Assembly: GCA_036362985.1 (NCBI GenBank)
Contig: JAYGXS010000007.1
Location: 6,136,579-6,200,578, forward strand
Source: Ligula intestinalis
Lineage: Eukaryota > Platyhelminthes > Cestoda > Diphyllobothriidea > Diphyllobothriidae
Direction of reading: 5' to 3'
Length of the DNA: 64,000 nucleotides
Part shown: positions 20,258 through 31,090 of the stretch, piece by piece
How the letters are laid out: each line of letters starts with the position of its first letter
Position numbering within the stretch: the stretch's first letter is position 1
Translations under genes and position numbers: made by a program
The notes under the pieces: generated by a model
Told to the model about the DNA's origin: nothing
What the model saw: the letters and a program-made list of their open reading frames with translations, nothing else
Database searches by the model: none

Positions 20258-21135
20258 CTAGATTGGCAAAGCCTCTCCTCCATTACCGATGCTGCATATC
20301 TTTATGAACTCATGTCGGTCGTTTCTAATAAAATGCTGGAATTTGTGCCCACTAAAATCGCGAAACCCTTCACACCAGAATTGACCGTCCCTCATTTTAT
20401 TTTGCCCAGACTAAAGAACTTGAGGAGGCAGCTGAAAGATTGATCTACTAGTTCGCTACCTGTGCATCTAAGGATCGCAGAGATCTTCGAATTAGCGTCA
20501 ACGATTCGTCTTGAGCGTGACCAGCACAGGGAATCTTGCGCTCTGAGCGAGTCAAACTCTGCAAAATCGCTTGCACAACTGTTTCGTCGTAGGTCCTCCG
20601 CAAAAGGAGAAATTTAAATACTCCCATTGCTTAATGAAAAAAAAACATTTGTACTAGATGAGTCTGATAAGGCTGAATTATTCAATGCTTTCTTTGCGAA
20701 GCATTTTGCGACAGAATCCGAACCGGTCCCGTCGTTTCAACCATACTCAGTCAATACTCTCGGGAACATTGATTTCTCCATAGAAATAATTCGTAAGCAT
20801 ATAATTTGTCTATAAAACTCGCACTCTTCGGGAAATGATCGTATCCCCAATTCAGTTATAAAAAGAGTGTCGATCTTTCCAAAACAACCTTGCCATATAT
20901 TTTCAGTCTACCTCTTAAATGGTTACTTTCCTGACACTTGGAAGGCATCCATTATTCTTCCAGTCTTCAAATCAGGATCTCGTTCGGACATAAATAACTA
21001 CCACGGTGTTCATAAACCCCGGCCCTAGCTGAACTTCTAGAGAAGATAATTTCTAATCAAATTCTCGATTTTTGCCTAAAAATTCAGACTTTTAGCTACT
21101 CGCAGCATGGTTTTCTACCCGGAAGATCATGTGAG
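20258..21135 (+). pseudogene. LINE family A linker and RT N-terminal part, interrupted
   Basis: After the nested insertion the host reads DLDWQSLSSITDAAYLYELM and VPTKIAKPFTPELTVP to a TGA at 20441, then FELASTIRLERDQHRE, DKAELFNAFFAKHFATESEP, GNDRIPNSVIKR and WKASIILPVFKSGSRSDINN, which are the linker and RT0-RT1 region of CR1-like ORF2. Stops at 20617 and 20813 and shifts after 21010 disable it. At 21123-21135 the sequence jumps to the 3' UTR. Confidence 0.75.
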
Positions 21136-21869
21136 ACGATGTTTCCTCCACTCTCTGTCCAGTCATCATTGCCGTTTTCTCCATTCTCCGTTTTACAACC
21201 CTGACGATAGGCTTCATGGTCTTAAGTCATGCTCATGGCGGTTCTGCTATTTTCGCCATGTCGTCGCTGGACTCCGCAGTCTACAAGGTCACATCTCCGG
21301 CGTTTCGCTGATGAGCAGGTGACCTCTGCCGTTCACTCTCTTGTCGACCCTGTTGTCCACGATGGCCTCCTCCGGTCTCACCTCCCTGATGGTTCATCGT
21401 GAAGCCAGTCGGGAGGCGTTACAATGGTGAACGACAGCCTCTGCTGTTATATGATTTCTCCAATTACAAGAAGCGTTTCCAACCCTCATACGTTCTCATC
21501 AACAGTCCTGTCTCAGTTGCACTACAATCAATCCTCTCAACCAACTCCCTTAAGTTTGTTGAAGCAGTTTTTTTCTCCTATGTTTTGTTTTTTTTAAGCG
21601 GGGGTTCTTTGAACTCTGCCCCAGCTTTAATGGTAGGAGTTTATTTCCACTGCTTCCTCCTTAGCTCACCATGCGTTGACTACTATTTTAAATCGACGAT
21701 ATGTTGGTGAAAAAGAATTAATCGACCAACACTACTAAACGCTCCCACTGTCTATGTGGCTGTTTCACAGAGAGCAGAATTTATCAACTTTGTATTTATT
21801 TTTCCACAGCACTAAGTTTGCAATGACGAGGCCCTCCGGGCCTAAAATATAAAATTTATTTATTTATCT
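21136..21869 (+). other. 3' UTR and tail of LINE family A copy 2
   Basis: Aligns base for base with 3348-4080 of copy 1 with scattered differences. Ends in tttatttatttat at 21856-21869 directly against RTE-like sequence. Confidence 0.8.
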
Positions 21870-22945
21870 GATCCGCACATCTACTCAGCGCGGAATCCGG
21901 CTTGGTTTGGTCATGTTTTGTAGTCCCGCACAGACTGGAAGCGAAGATCTTGGCATTAACATCGATAAGACTGTAGTTCTCGCATCTTGGTTTGTGTCCC
22001 TTCTTGTGGACAGGTACAAGGATGTCTGAGCCCCAGTCACCGGGAGCGGCATCTTCTCGCCACGCCCTTGCACTCACTTCATGAAGCCGAGAAGCCAGGG
22101 TGTGGACGCAGGTTTTGTAGATTTCTGCAGAAATACCGTCTTCTCCCCACGCCTTATTGTTGCGTAGCCTCTGCATTGCATCGGTAACCTCGTCTACGGA
22201 AGGAAGGTCATACGACATTGCGTAGGCAGGAGAGGATTGAAACTCCGCTGTGGATGAGAGGGAGAGTGTGATGGGTTTTTCATCAAAGTTAAGGAGGTGC
22301 TCGAATGGTTTACGCCAGCGATCGACCCTGGCCGAGTTGTCAGCCATAAAAACTCCTTTCACATCTCGAACAGAATCACAGAGTGTCGAGGGCTTACCAA
22401 TAGCTAGGCGGATTATTCGGTACAATTTTCGAGTGCCACCAACATCTGAAGCCTGAAGTCGCTGTTTCGGACCAATACTTCTGTTGTCCTCTCTAGGCAA
22501 CGTTCCTGTCAGCTTTCGAAGTTGGCGGAAGGAGGCATCGTTGTGGGACCTGGCTCGAGTCGTCTTGGTCGACAGCTGCAGAGTTCTTCCACTGATCCAG
22601 TCTCTGCGGCGCCGCTGAGTGAATCGGAGAATTTTCTCAGTTGTCCCATAAATTAATGTCTTCAGCGATGGCCACTTGCTACTGCCTTCGTTGTCAGCCT
22701 GGATCGTAAGATGGAACCGTATCTCTATGCTTAGGATCTAGGTCATGTCGATTTGCCGGAGTTTTGTGACATCAAGACGTCTCGCACGTGGGCGCCGATA
22801 AAAGGTGAATCTTCAGGCGCGTGCGAACGAGAGCATGGTGAGACCCGTGCAGGTTACCAGTTTCGGCACCTCGTATTGACCTGCTATCATGGACCCAGCT
22901 GCAAAACCGTGAGCCAACTAGAATGTAATCGAGCTGACTGGTTTA
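21870..22945 (-). pseudogene. RTE-like ORF: endonuclease end, linker and RT start (inverted half)
   Basis: Read on the minus strand from 22945: LDYILVGSRF, RGAETGNLHGSHHALVRTRL (the SDH box reads SHH), then linker FTQRRRRDWISGRTLQLS and ASFRQLRKLTG, then the 214-codon open frame 22500-21856: DVGGTRKLYRIIRLAIGKPS, DRWRKPFEHLLNFD, MQRLRNNKAWGEDGISAEIY, PGDWGSDILVPVHKKGHKPR and a degraded ISLIDV region ending CADQI. The motifs are those of RTE-type ORF2. Frame changes near 22870 and 22500 break it. Confidence 0.8.
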
Positions 22946-22949
22946 ACGG

Positions 22950-24560
22950 CCACCGTTCGATTCAATTCATCACGAGTCCCTGTGGCGAATAATCTAACTG
23001 GATAAAGTGCCGATCAAACTCATTGCTATGGTAAGGGCCTACTATCGGTTTACTACCGCACGAGTCCTGGTCCACAACAATCTCTCTCAATCGTTCGATA
23101 TCCGGTCTGGTGCCCGACAGGGCCGCGTCTTTTTGCCCATTCTGTTTATCTACGTAATTGACTGGATTCTCGGCAAGACCCTACATGAAGAGGAAGGTGT
23201 TAGGCTTGCACCCGGATTCCGGCTAACTGATCTTGACTTCGCCGATGATATTGCGCCGTTATCCTCAAGCTTTGGTTGTCTTCAGTCGGTAGTGTTGCGG
23301 TTAAATGTAATCGCTATGTCGGTTGGCATGTCCATAAATACCGGAAAGACGAAGTTGTTCTCGAGCTGCACCCCTGACCAGGAGAAGGCACCTCTGGGGA
23401 TTAATGGCCCTCAACTTGAAGAAGTAGACAGCTTTTAATACCTCGGGGCGAGTCTGCTACTGAATGGGCAGAGCAAGAACGACATGTTCCCCCAGTATCG
23501 AAACTGCTCGCTGGGTTTTCTCAATCCTTCGAAAACGCCTATGGATCCGATGTGACATCTCCATCGCCACGAAAATTCGTGTATACCGTGCATCCATCCG
23601 GTCAGTCCTCCTGTATGGATGTAAAATGCTGGGCTGAGCGCGCTGAAGATGAGCAAAAACTGGAGGTCTTTGAACACCAGTGCCTGAGGACGATCCTGTA
23701 GTGGCCTTTTGCAGCCACTTGGAACCCAATATCAACCGCTGACGCACGGCGCCTTTAGCCTGTCTGCGCGCCCACTGGCTGCTTGGGCTAGGCACTAACT
23801 GTCATTGACCGACGCGCACATACGCCTCAGCGTGATCGTGCGCTTACGCAAGTCAGCCACTGCCCACTTCAAGGTCGCCCCTAGCCCCAGTTTAGACATC
23901 GGTCGCCCAATTGGCTGTCGTAACAGAGCATGCGCCGGCGATTCCTGATGATCTATTCATTGCGGAATCGACGCCCTGGCAGCCAGACTGCGGTCATCAG
24001 AGAGTCAAAACTCTTAAATCTATTCTCCTATCCTTCTGCAGAATACACTATTCCAAACAATCTGGCTTTCCCACCGTCTTCGCTCCATTCCTAAAACAAC
24101 CATGGGCCTGGAAGATCGTAGCTATTAGAGTTAAACTTCTTAGCCTTCACACCTGTCAATAATCCTGCAAGTTAAGTATAACGACTTCATCTCCAATGAA
24201 ACAGTCCGCACCCGCTGCGATCGTATCACAAGGATATCTCAGGTTATTCAAACAAGGCGAATGAGGTGGTTTAGACACGTTCTTCGTCGTCCGTCCCACG
24301 AGCTTTGCTATGCTAGCCTCGACCCGGCACCGCAGCCCAACTAGAAACGTCAAAGTGGGGGGCAACTATAGACATGGCTCGACGCCGTCCATCAAGACAT
24401 GGAAGCAGTTATTTGACCTTCTTTCTTCGGTTTCCGTCGCTGGAGAAGAGACTGGGTGGAGCTTTCCAGATCCGCTGCCGCCCATCGCCACGCATGGAGA
24501 CCTACTGCTCGTGACATCATTGACGCCGGCTAGATCACGCATGTGCACAGCCGTAACAAG
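22950..24560 (+). pseudogene. RTE-like ORF: RT core to C-terminus, interrupted by short element
   Basis: Begins FDSIHHESLWRII, then a nonsense codon and LDKVPIKLIAMVRAYYRF, FDIRSGARQGRVFLPILF, LTDLDFADDIAPLSSS with the catalytic FADD, and GPQLEEVDSFxYLGASLLLN. After QCLRTIL (23698) the 463-bp insertion starts. At 24164 the protein resumes VKYNDFISNETVRTRCDRI, MRWFRHVLRRPSHEL and RRWRRDWVELSRSAAAHRHA, ending before 24560. Several stops and shifts. Confidence 0.8.
23699..24161. mobile_element. 463-bp short non-autonomous insertion in the RTE-like ORF
   Basis: Interrupts the RTE protein between two adjacent codons and is flanked by ATCCTG (23693-23698 and 24162-24167). It has no convincing coding capacity. 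Its part 23970-24125 is similar to 41023-41170 elsewhere in the window (ccctggcagcc(a/g)gactg), so it is a dispersed repeat. Strand and class (SINE-like or other) are undetermined. Confidence 0.65.
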
Positions 24561-24600
24561 TACAATTAAGTACTTCGATTTGGGAATGTGAAGATTTTTT

Positions 24601-25220
24601 GTGATTAAGTGACCGGAATAATAACGGCTATATCTGTGCTATGCGAGAGAAATTTGTCAACATTGGTAAAATTTGAAAATGTAGCTTATTTTGACATTTT
24701 TCCTATAGAAGTGATTATGGGTAACTCCAGGTATTTCGTCAGTTATTTAGTTTGCATAAACACTATACTCTTTTCGGGCGAACAGTACGCAAACAAATGT
24801 ATTGCAAAGGCCCACTTGAAGCCCTAACTTCTGGTCCACACACATATTTTAGAAGTTCCGGACGGAGAGCGCTTCATGATTAATATCATCTGTTGATGAT
24901 GCCAGGACTAGGCATTGTATCGGCTCTAGTATTACTCTTCAAGAAAAACGCTACAAAACAGTGGACTTTGGCGTTATTGACAATGTTTTTTTGAAGATTA
25001 TTACATGTGATATTTCTTGGTTTGGCAATACTGCTTGATTGTACTTTCCCATAGATTAAATTTCTTCTTCTGTCATATCAGTAAAGGTTATCTTGTAACA
25101 CACACACATATTAATATGCGAGAAAATGCGAGGTCAAGATAAAATATTTCTTACATCATCCCCGGAAGAGGAACACACATATATATACTCCTGGCTGCCA
25201 TTTGGCAGTTTTATGAATTT
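24601..25220. other. No gene seen
   Basis: AT-rich sequence between RTE and PLE 2 without recognisable coding or repeats. Confidence 0.5.
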
Positions 25221-25260
25221 AGAAGACGAAGATGCGATCACTGGAACAAGAATTTCATTT

Positions 25261-25300
25261 GCCTGATGCTTCGGATTCCGTCGGGAATCCTTAGTCATAG
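25261..25300 (-). ncRNA. Degenerate hammerhead-like hairpin, left arm of PLE 2
   Basis: On the minus strand: ATGACTA, a perfect 7-bp stem (GGATTCC, loop CGAC, GGAATCC), then GAAGCATCAGG. Position and layout match a PLE hammerhead, with the stem in the place of stem II, but the first core box differs from CTGANGA at two positions, so activity is unlikely without compensation. Confidence 0.35.
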
Positions 25301-25365
25301 GTAATTATAAGCAGGTCTGAGACATGCGCAGATAAGGGGTGATACATTCACAGATTGCACGGTAT

Positions 25366-26024
25366 TTATAGTTCACAGCGGTCACCCGCATGCGTACTAT
25401 AATTGTCAGTCCTTGTAGTCACCGCTTGAGGTCTTAATTGGTGCGGTGATTGCTCATTAATTGCCACAACGTTCTTGTCCGCGTCGGATGCGGGTTTGGT
25501 AATTGCGCGATAATTATGCCCGCTGTCGTCGGAGTTGTTGTTGCACCCAGTCCTTCCCACGTGACTGATTCTCTTGCTCAGGAAATGTTTCAGTACACCG
25601 TAGGAGAACGCCAAATCGTTGCGCTTGTTGATGGACTGGGGGCCTGAAAACCATGACTCGAGCAGCTCGCGGCTGACGCGCTTGTCCCCTCTTGCGAAAA
25701 TTTCGGCCTCGGCAAACATGAAAATATGGTCGGGTCCCGTTGAGTGAGCTGCAACATGGGAGTTGGCATCTTTCTTCCTCACCGCCGCTGCATGCTCGGC
25801 CATTCACGTCCGGAGTAATCTCCCAGTTTCTCCGACGTAGTTGCTTTGTCCACAACTACACCAGATTCGGTAAACTACTCCAGCCGTTTCCTGCCGTGGC
25901 AGTGGGTCTTTCGGCATCATGAGCCGATGCCTGATGGATGCTTCCGGCCTGTGTGCAACTCCAACTCCAAGTGGGGTGATTAGACGGCTGACTGCTTCCA
26001 ATACATTCTTCACGTACGGAAGAG
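25366..26024 (-). pseudogene. PLE GIY-YIG endonuclease and Ser/Thr-rich C-terminal tail
   Basis: Minus strand. YVKNVLEAVSRLITPLGVGV and AHRPEASIRHRLMMPKDPLP precede the GIY-YIG domain GVVYRIWCSCGQSNYVGETG with the catalytic Arg following. A single TGA at 25804-25806 interrupts ...LRT/MAEH..., where relatives have Arg, so CGA to TGA is likely. The frame then continues uninterrupted to 25366 through SRELLESWFSGPQSINKRND and a low-complexity Asn/Ser/Asp tail. RT is missing through 5' truncation at about 26024. Confidence 0.8.
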
Positions 26025-26334
26025 CGTTCCCCTACGGTGTACTGAGACATTTCCTGAGCAAGAGAATCAGTCACGTGGGAAGGACTGGGTGCAACAACAA
26101 CTCCGACGACAGCGGGCATAATTGTCGCGCAATTACCAAACCAGCATCCGACACGGACAAGAACGCTGTGGCAATTAATGAGCAATCACCGCACCAATTA
26201 AGACCTCAAGCGGTGACTACAAGGACTGACAATTATAGTACGCATGCGGGTGACCGCTGTGAACTATAAATACCGCGCAATCTGTGAATGTATCACCCCT
26301 TATCTGCGCATGTCTCAGACCTGTTTACAATTAC

Positions 26335-26374
26335 CTATGACTAAGGATTCCCGACGGAATCCGAAGCGTCAGGC
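26335..26374 (+). ncRNA. Degenerate hammerhead-like hairpin, right arm of PLE 2
   Basis: Mirror copy of 25261-25300 with GAAGCGTCAGG, closer to the hammerhead consensus GAAACGTC. CCT before the core can pair with AGG after it as a short stem I. Confidence 0.35.
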
Positions 26375-26414
26375 AAATAAAACTCTTGTTCCAGTGATCG
26401 CATCTTCGTCTTCT

Positions 26415-28364
26415 GAACTGCTTCCTGGGACTCGAATATTCGCTACTATTGGTAGTTTTATGAATATAACGCAGGTTATCTTGCAGCGGCTGATGGCCTT
26501 CGGGCTTACTATTTACGCCAAATTTTGGTCTCAGCCAAGAGACCGTAGAATAAGGTGATTGATTCTACCCTATGGAATCTCACACCTTACCTTTACAGTT
26601 TTCTACACTTAAAAGCAGTGTTGTTAACCGCCAACCAAGGCGTGTGATGCATTTTGGGATTCCTTGCTCAGCTGTACGCACAAGGCTGTGTTCACGCAGA
26701 TAAGACGCTTACCAGGGAGTTAAGTTGTCGCGATTCTGCACATATCGCTAGTTTGCGTTATTGTGCGACAATGTTCAAAGGACTGAACACTAAACCGTCG
26801 CTCATTGTTTTCGACCTTGGTATAATTTACTTTTTAGTTTTCAATTTACGATTTTAGATGGTACTTTATGGCCTTTTGACGCTGAGAGTTATAGAGGAGA
26901 TAAACTTCACTTAAGGTAAATATCTTATCTTTATATAGCGCTCTTTTAGGGACGGCTTAGTTTATGATGAATCAAATTACAAAGTTGCCCCCTATGACTC
27001 ATCGGAAACCATTCTGAAGTTAATTCAAGCGGAGCCTGGCATTAAGTTGGCCGTTGCCTCCAGGTTGCACATTTTAAAGTTTTATTTACTTATAGAAAGT
27101 AGACCATTGCCTTTGATTCTAAATTGTGGAGATAATGCTTGAAAGATGTGGGTTTCTGACTGCTGACTACGCTTGCATCTAAAATTATTTGTAATCTTGT
27201 TCATCTATCATGATAGGCTATGCATATTGATTCCAAATTTAGTGAAGACCGCGATAGTAGTACGAGCTGTCCGGCATGCTTGGCTACGCTTCTGGTCATT
27301 GGCAGAAACAATCGAGGTTTTCATCGCCTCGCCTTCGCAACTGCCTGGTTACATTTGAGGACAGGCGAGTTTTATTACCCTTAACTAGCATGACGCTAAT
27401 AAGGATCACTAGAGTGTGCTCATTATACCAAGGTTTTATGGTCAAATTTTCTTGGGATGTAACACAATGTTTAGGCACGTCACCGGGTCATATGACCAGT
27501 CTTCCTACGAAGGAAAAAGCTAAGCTTTGCTCATTTTCGTCGCAGATGCCAGCATGGTTGTTGAATCGTGTTTGACTTTGAGGCATATTTACTTGCTTAT
27601 CACCCCTGGTTATGTCTAGGAGTCGCTTCGCTCCTTTTTAAAACCAACAACCTATGCCGGTAAGGGCAAAATAATATAACCAGCCGACCGTCGCTGCCAC
27701 TCTTCGTACCTCGAAAAGTTGGGAAGCAGAGTAGCTTTATTTTGAGGCTATCATTACCAGTCTACAGGCCTTACAGGGAAACTAATTTTGTCTGTTGCAT
27801 TGCCTGACCAGGTATTGACCTCTGTGTACCAATTTTTACACTGCATTTTCAGGATAAATTTTATTGTGCATCTTTTTATTTTCCCTTCCATTTATCACAT
27901 CGAAGCACATCGTACCGCATCAGGAACGCTATACCCAACGGCTCGCCATGTTTTACCTTTCCTCAAGGTTGTCTTAACTAACTAGGTCTCGATGGTCTGT
28001 GGTCCATGCGTCGAATTTCACGTAGAAATCGCCAAGACCTTTTTCGTTTTGACTGGACCGTCCTTACGACTATCAGCTTGGAAGAGCGATAAATATGTAA
28101 TGTCAGGCACAGCCGTAAAATTATATGATTCGCAATGTTTTATAATTTGTGGTAACGTTTGTTTAGACGTCCAGCCGCGTGATAACTGGTTAATATCTTG
28201 CCGAGATTGTGGATCTTTAGTCCTGTATCGCAGTGTATCCACTTGGCACATGCTATTACTCTGCTCAAACAATCTTATGGTGACATAGGCTTAAGAAGTG
28301 CCGCTTCACTTATCGACTGACTCCGAGTACGAAAACCCACGGTCGTCCGCATAGTTAGTTTTGC
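26415..28364. other. No gene seen
   Basis: Several short open frames (for example 27173-27358, 27992-28288) have no recognisable domain. No repeat shared with the rest of the window was noticed. Confidence 0.5.
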
Positions 28365-29280
28365 GCACTGTTCGATTCTGTCTATCGCAAGTTCGGTAGT
28401 TAAGGTGGATTGTATGGGTATAAAACTTATCGCTGCACCCAAGACATAATATCCCTCTTCCTCTGCGCAATTTCTCGTCGACGACAGTCTCCCAACAGTT
28501 TGATATTCGATCGGACACTCGGCAAGAATTTATGCTGCCGCACGTTCTGTTCATTTACTTCGTTGATTAGATGCTCAGAGCGGCTCTCACGGATTTGTCG
28601 GTGTTAAATTTGCACCCGAGCGCCCGCTAATTGATCTTGGCTACGCTATTGACATGCTAATTGCAAACGTTTGTGACATACAATTTCATGGTTTAACAAA
28701 GTCGCTAACTCCTCTGGTTTATCCATCTACTTTGAAAAGAACAAAGTGTTTTTGAGCCGTATCTCTGACCAGAAGGCGCCTTTTCGAGTAAATGACTGAA
28801 AACTCAAAGGAATCTGTAATTTCGAATACTTCAGGTCGATACTATTGTAAAGGTGGAGTAAAACGACATTGCATTCCAAGTTGCTGCCGTCTGCAAAATA
28901 TTCACGATCCTCAGAAACTGTCTGTGGACCCGACGTAATGTTTCCACTAACATCAAAAATAGCGTGTACCGTGCATCAATCTCGTTAGCCGTTCTGTACA
29001 CTTGTGAATATCGTGTCCTGTGCGAAAACTAGAGGAATTTGATCACCGCCGCCTGAGGACGAAGCTTCGAATGGAGAACACTGACTTTGTCTCAAATGAC
29101 ACATTCAGCAATCGTCACGACAACATATCTCAGGCAATATAAGCAAAAAAATGCGACTAGGGTGGTTCGGGTACGTTTATCGTTGTCCACTTCATGAACT
29201 CAGTGTTGTTTCCGTCATTCCGGCGCCGTTTTCCATGTGGAGACGTCGAGGAGCAGGTTAAATCAAAACACTGTTCGCCA
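28365..29280 (+). pseudogene. Heavily decayed RTE-like RT fragment
   Basis: Plus strand, many shifts. Recognisable steps in order: a FDSVYRKFGS start, SSAQFLVDDSLPT, a DIRSDTRQE.ML block (normally DIRSGVRQGCIL), a degraded LTDLDYADD region near 28630-28680, NKVANSSGLSIYFEKNKVF, SDQKAPFRVND, and near 29150 MRLGWFGYVYRCPLHELSV. Colinear with 22950-24400, so the same family in a much older copy. Confidence 0.65.
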
Positions 29281-30384
29281 TGACATATGCGTGACTCATA
29301 TACCCCATTTATTCAGTTTACGTTACTATACGAAACAGTCGGTCGAGTTCACACAGTCTGCGGTAACCTGTAACTTCGATTTCTCTAAGACTGCGTTAAT
29401 ATGTAACCAGCTATAGAAATCGGGAAAACTAATTGTCATTTTTTATCTGCTCGTTATGCGCTCTGTAGATAATTAACTCGTAATTTTTAAATTTCGACGT
29501 TTTCGGCGAGATCTTTCGGTCTAAAGTCTTGTTGACTCGTATCTCGTGAAATAAACATAAAGAAATACACCATATTTGCTGGCTTCATAGGCTCAGTAAA
29601 CACACCAACTACTTTCAAGTTTTCTCCTTTCTTGCCCGTGCGTTATCCCCTTCAAAGATAGGCTTGCCTACGAATACTAAAGGTCAGAATGAACTGTGAA
29701 TGTAAAGCTAGGCCATCAAATCACAAATATCGATATTCTATACTAACAAAAATTTTATTTATCCCCCCCCTAGCACCCCCACTCCGAAGGTTGCGCGCAA
29801 ACTTCTGCAATTGTATTGCTGGACCGATCTTTTTGACTATGTGGAAATCTACCCTGGTTGCAAGATACAACATTTCAATGAGTACGTTTTGCTTTCTCTC
29901 CCGTTTCTTTACATTTTTAAACTATACACTTCACATGCATTTCACGGACATAAAAAACATTCCCACAGGAATGTTTACAATTCCAACCTGTCTGAAGTAT
30001 GCTATCTAATTTATTCAAGTAGCACCTTGTTAAGACCATCCAATGGAGTTGCAGATTTTCAAAGTGTTCGCATCACCGTGACAATGCCTTCGGGCGTTGT
30101 CTCTCGCGGTTTTTTGGAATCTATTCTTTCACTGTGCCGACTCTTAAACTTGTAACTCGTAATACTGCATGGCTGCATGAAGTTTTTTGTGTATTTTGAA
30201 AGTCGGAAAGGGGGTCTCTTCCAATACCTGCATAGTATGTAATCTTTCAATAATAATGGAAGAATGCAAGGGCATTATTGACAGGGAATTCCAGCGTTAC
30301 CGTGTGCTATGTAGTGGACACTACTGATAAGCATTACCTACTGCTGATGATCTAGGTCGGCGTGGGAAAAACTAATATCTAAGT
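29281..30384. other. No gene seen
   Basis: Two overlapping open frames at 29689-30155 show no known domain. Otherwise unannotated AT-rich sequence. Confidence 0.45.
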
Positions 30385-31090
30385 GCCAGAACGGTGCCCT
30401 CCGCACGATCACGGGCTGCTATAAAATGTCACCCATCGATCACCTTCATGCAGAGGCTTCTGTTCTGTCGGTCGCCACGCACAACAAACTCTTATGCCAG
30501 TAGTTCTGGTTTACCTGTTCACAACCTGGCCATCCGAATCACCAGCGTTGCAACGCTCCTGAGCTTAGCCATAACGTTCTGCCGTCTATTCGAGCTCTTG
30601 ACAAGGCAGCTGTCGCCTCGTATCTCTCGGATCTACCCGCTGATGGCTCCACCATTAAGACAGGCTCCCAGCGCCTTCACCAGCGAGCCGTTGTGGACGC
30701 AAAATCCTGCTACCACCCCACAGTCCTTCTGAATGGCTATCCGCCTCCGATTGCGGCCTCGAGTCACTCGCTGTACCCTGACGCAGCTACGCAGTGGCTA
30801 CTGCGTGCTACTTCGCCAGTACCAACACCGACTCGATTCATCCATACCCGACTGCGGCGTCTCGCCGCATGACTACCGTCATCTATTCGCCTGCAGTTCC
30901 CGGCCAGGCACTCAACTCACCCCCATGCACCTTTGGCTCAAGCCGGCTGAGGTCGTGGCTTTTCTCCGTCTTCCAGCTGCACCCAGTTTGGACTCCGGCA
31001 GGGACCCCTGATCCAACAAGGGCTAACAACCAACCAGGTTCCCGAGTTACTCCTTTACCTTGGACCAAACGTCCCGTAAAACAGGTTGAA
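30385..31090 (+). pseudogene. Jockey-like LINE C-terminal fragment
   Basis: First frame: CQNGALRTITGCYKMSPIDH and LHAEASVLSVATHNKLL, the thumb/C-terminal block of Jockey-like ORF2, then an RALDKAAVASYLSDLPAD-type stretch. Near 30730 the frame shifts to CTLTQLRSGYCVLLRQYQHR, IPDCGVSPHDYRHLFACSSR (a Cys/His cluster common at the end of these proteins) and LTPMHLWLKPAEVVAFLRL. One stop (after KLLCQ) and at least one shift. The rest of the element is absent. Confidence 0.65.

Larger units (their letters stand above)
17900..21869 (+). mobile_element. CR1-like LINE family A, copy 2, with nested insertion and internal deletion
   Basis: Plus-strand LINE with endonuclease (18019-18808), then a minus-strand LINE insertion (18809-20257), then linker and RT start (20258-21123), a 1289-bp internal deletion relative to copy 1, and the same 3' UTR and TTTATTTA tail (21136-21869). 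The start at 17900 is approximate. Confidence 0.8.
21870..24600 (+). mobile_element. RTE-like LINE with 5' inversion (twin-priming structure)
   Basis: The upstream half of the ORF lies inverted on the minus strand (21870-22945, endonuclease end to RT start) and the downstream half lies on the plus strand (22950-24560, RT onwards). The inverted part begins at its left with the residues nearest to the plus part (CADQI), and about 80 bp are missing between the halves. That is the expected product of twin priming during LINE insertion. It sits directly on the TTTATTTA tail of LINE A copy 2. A 463-bp element later entered the plus part. Confidence 0.8.
25221..26414 (-). mobile_element. Penelope-like element 2 with 391-392 bp inverted arms
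   Basis: Same design as PLE 1. Left arm 25221-25611 and right arm 26023-26414 are inverted copies of the PLE 3' end (coding tail plus flank). The loop (25612-26022) holds the GIY-YIG region on the minus strand. Similarity of the right side continues a little further (gaactgcttcctggga), as also in the solo copy at 61642-61792. No clear target duplication was found. Confidence 0.8.

Noticed and set aside
24340..24352. GAAACGTC on the plus strand near the RTE end
   Set aside because: No CTGANGA box within a usable distance; it is part of the decayed RTE coding sequence.
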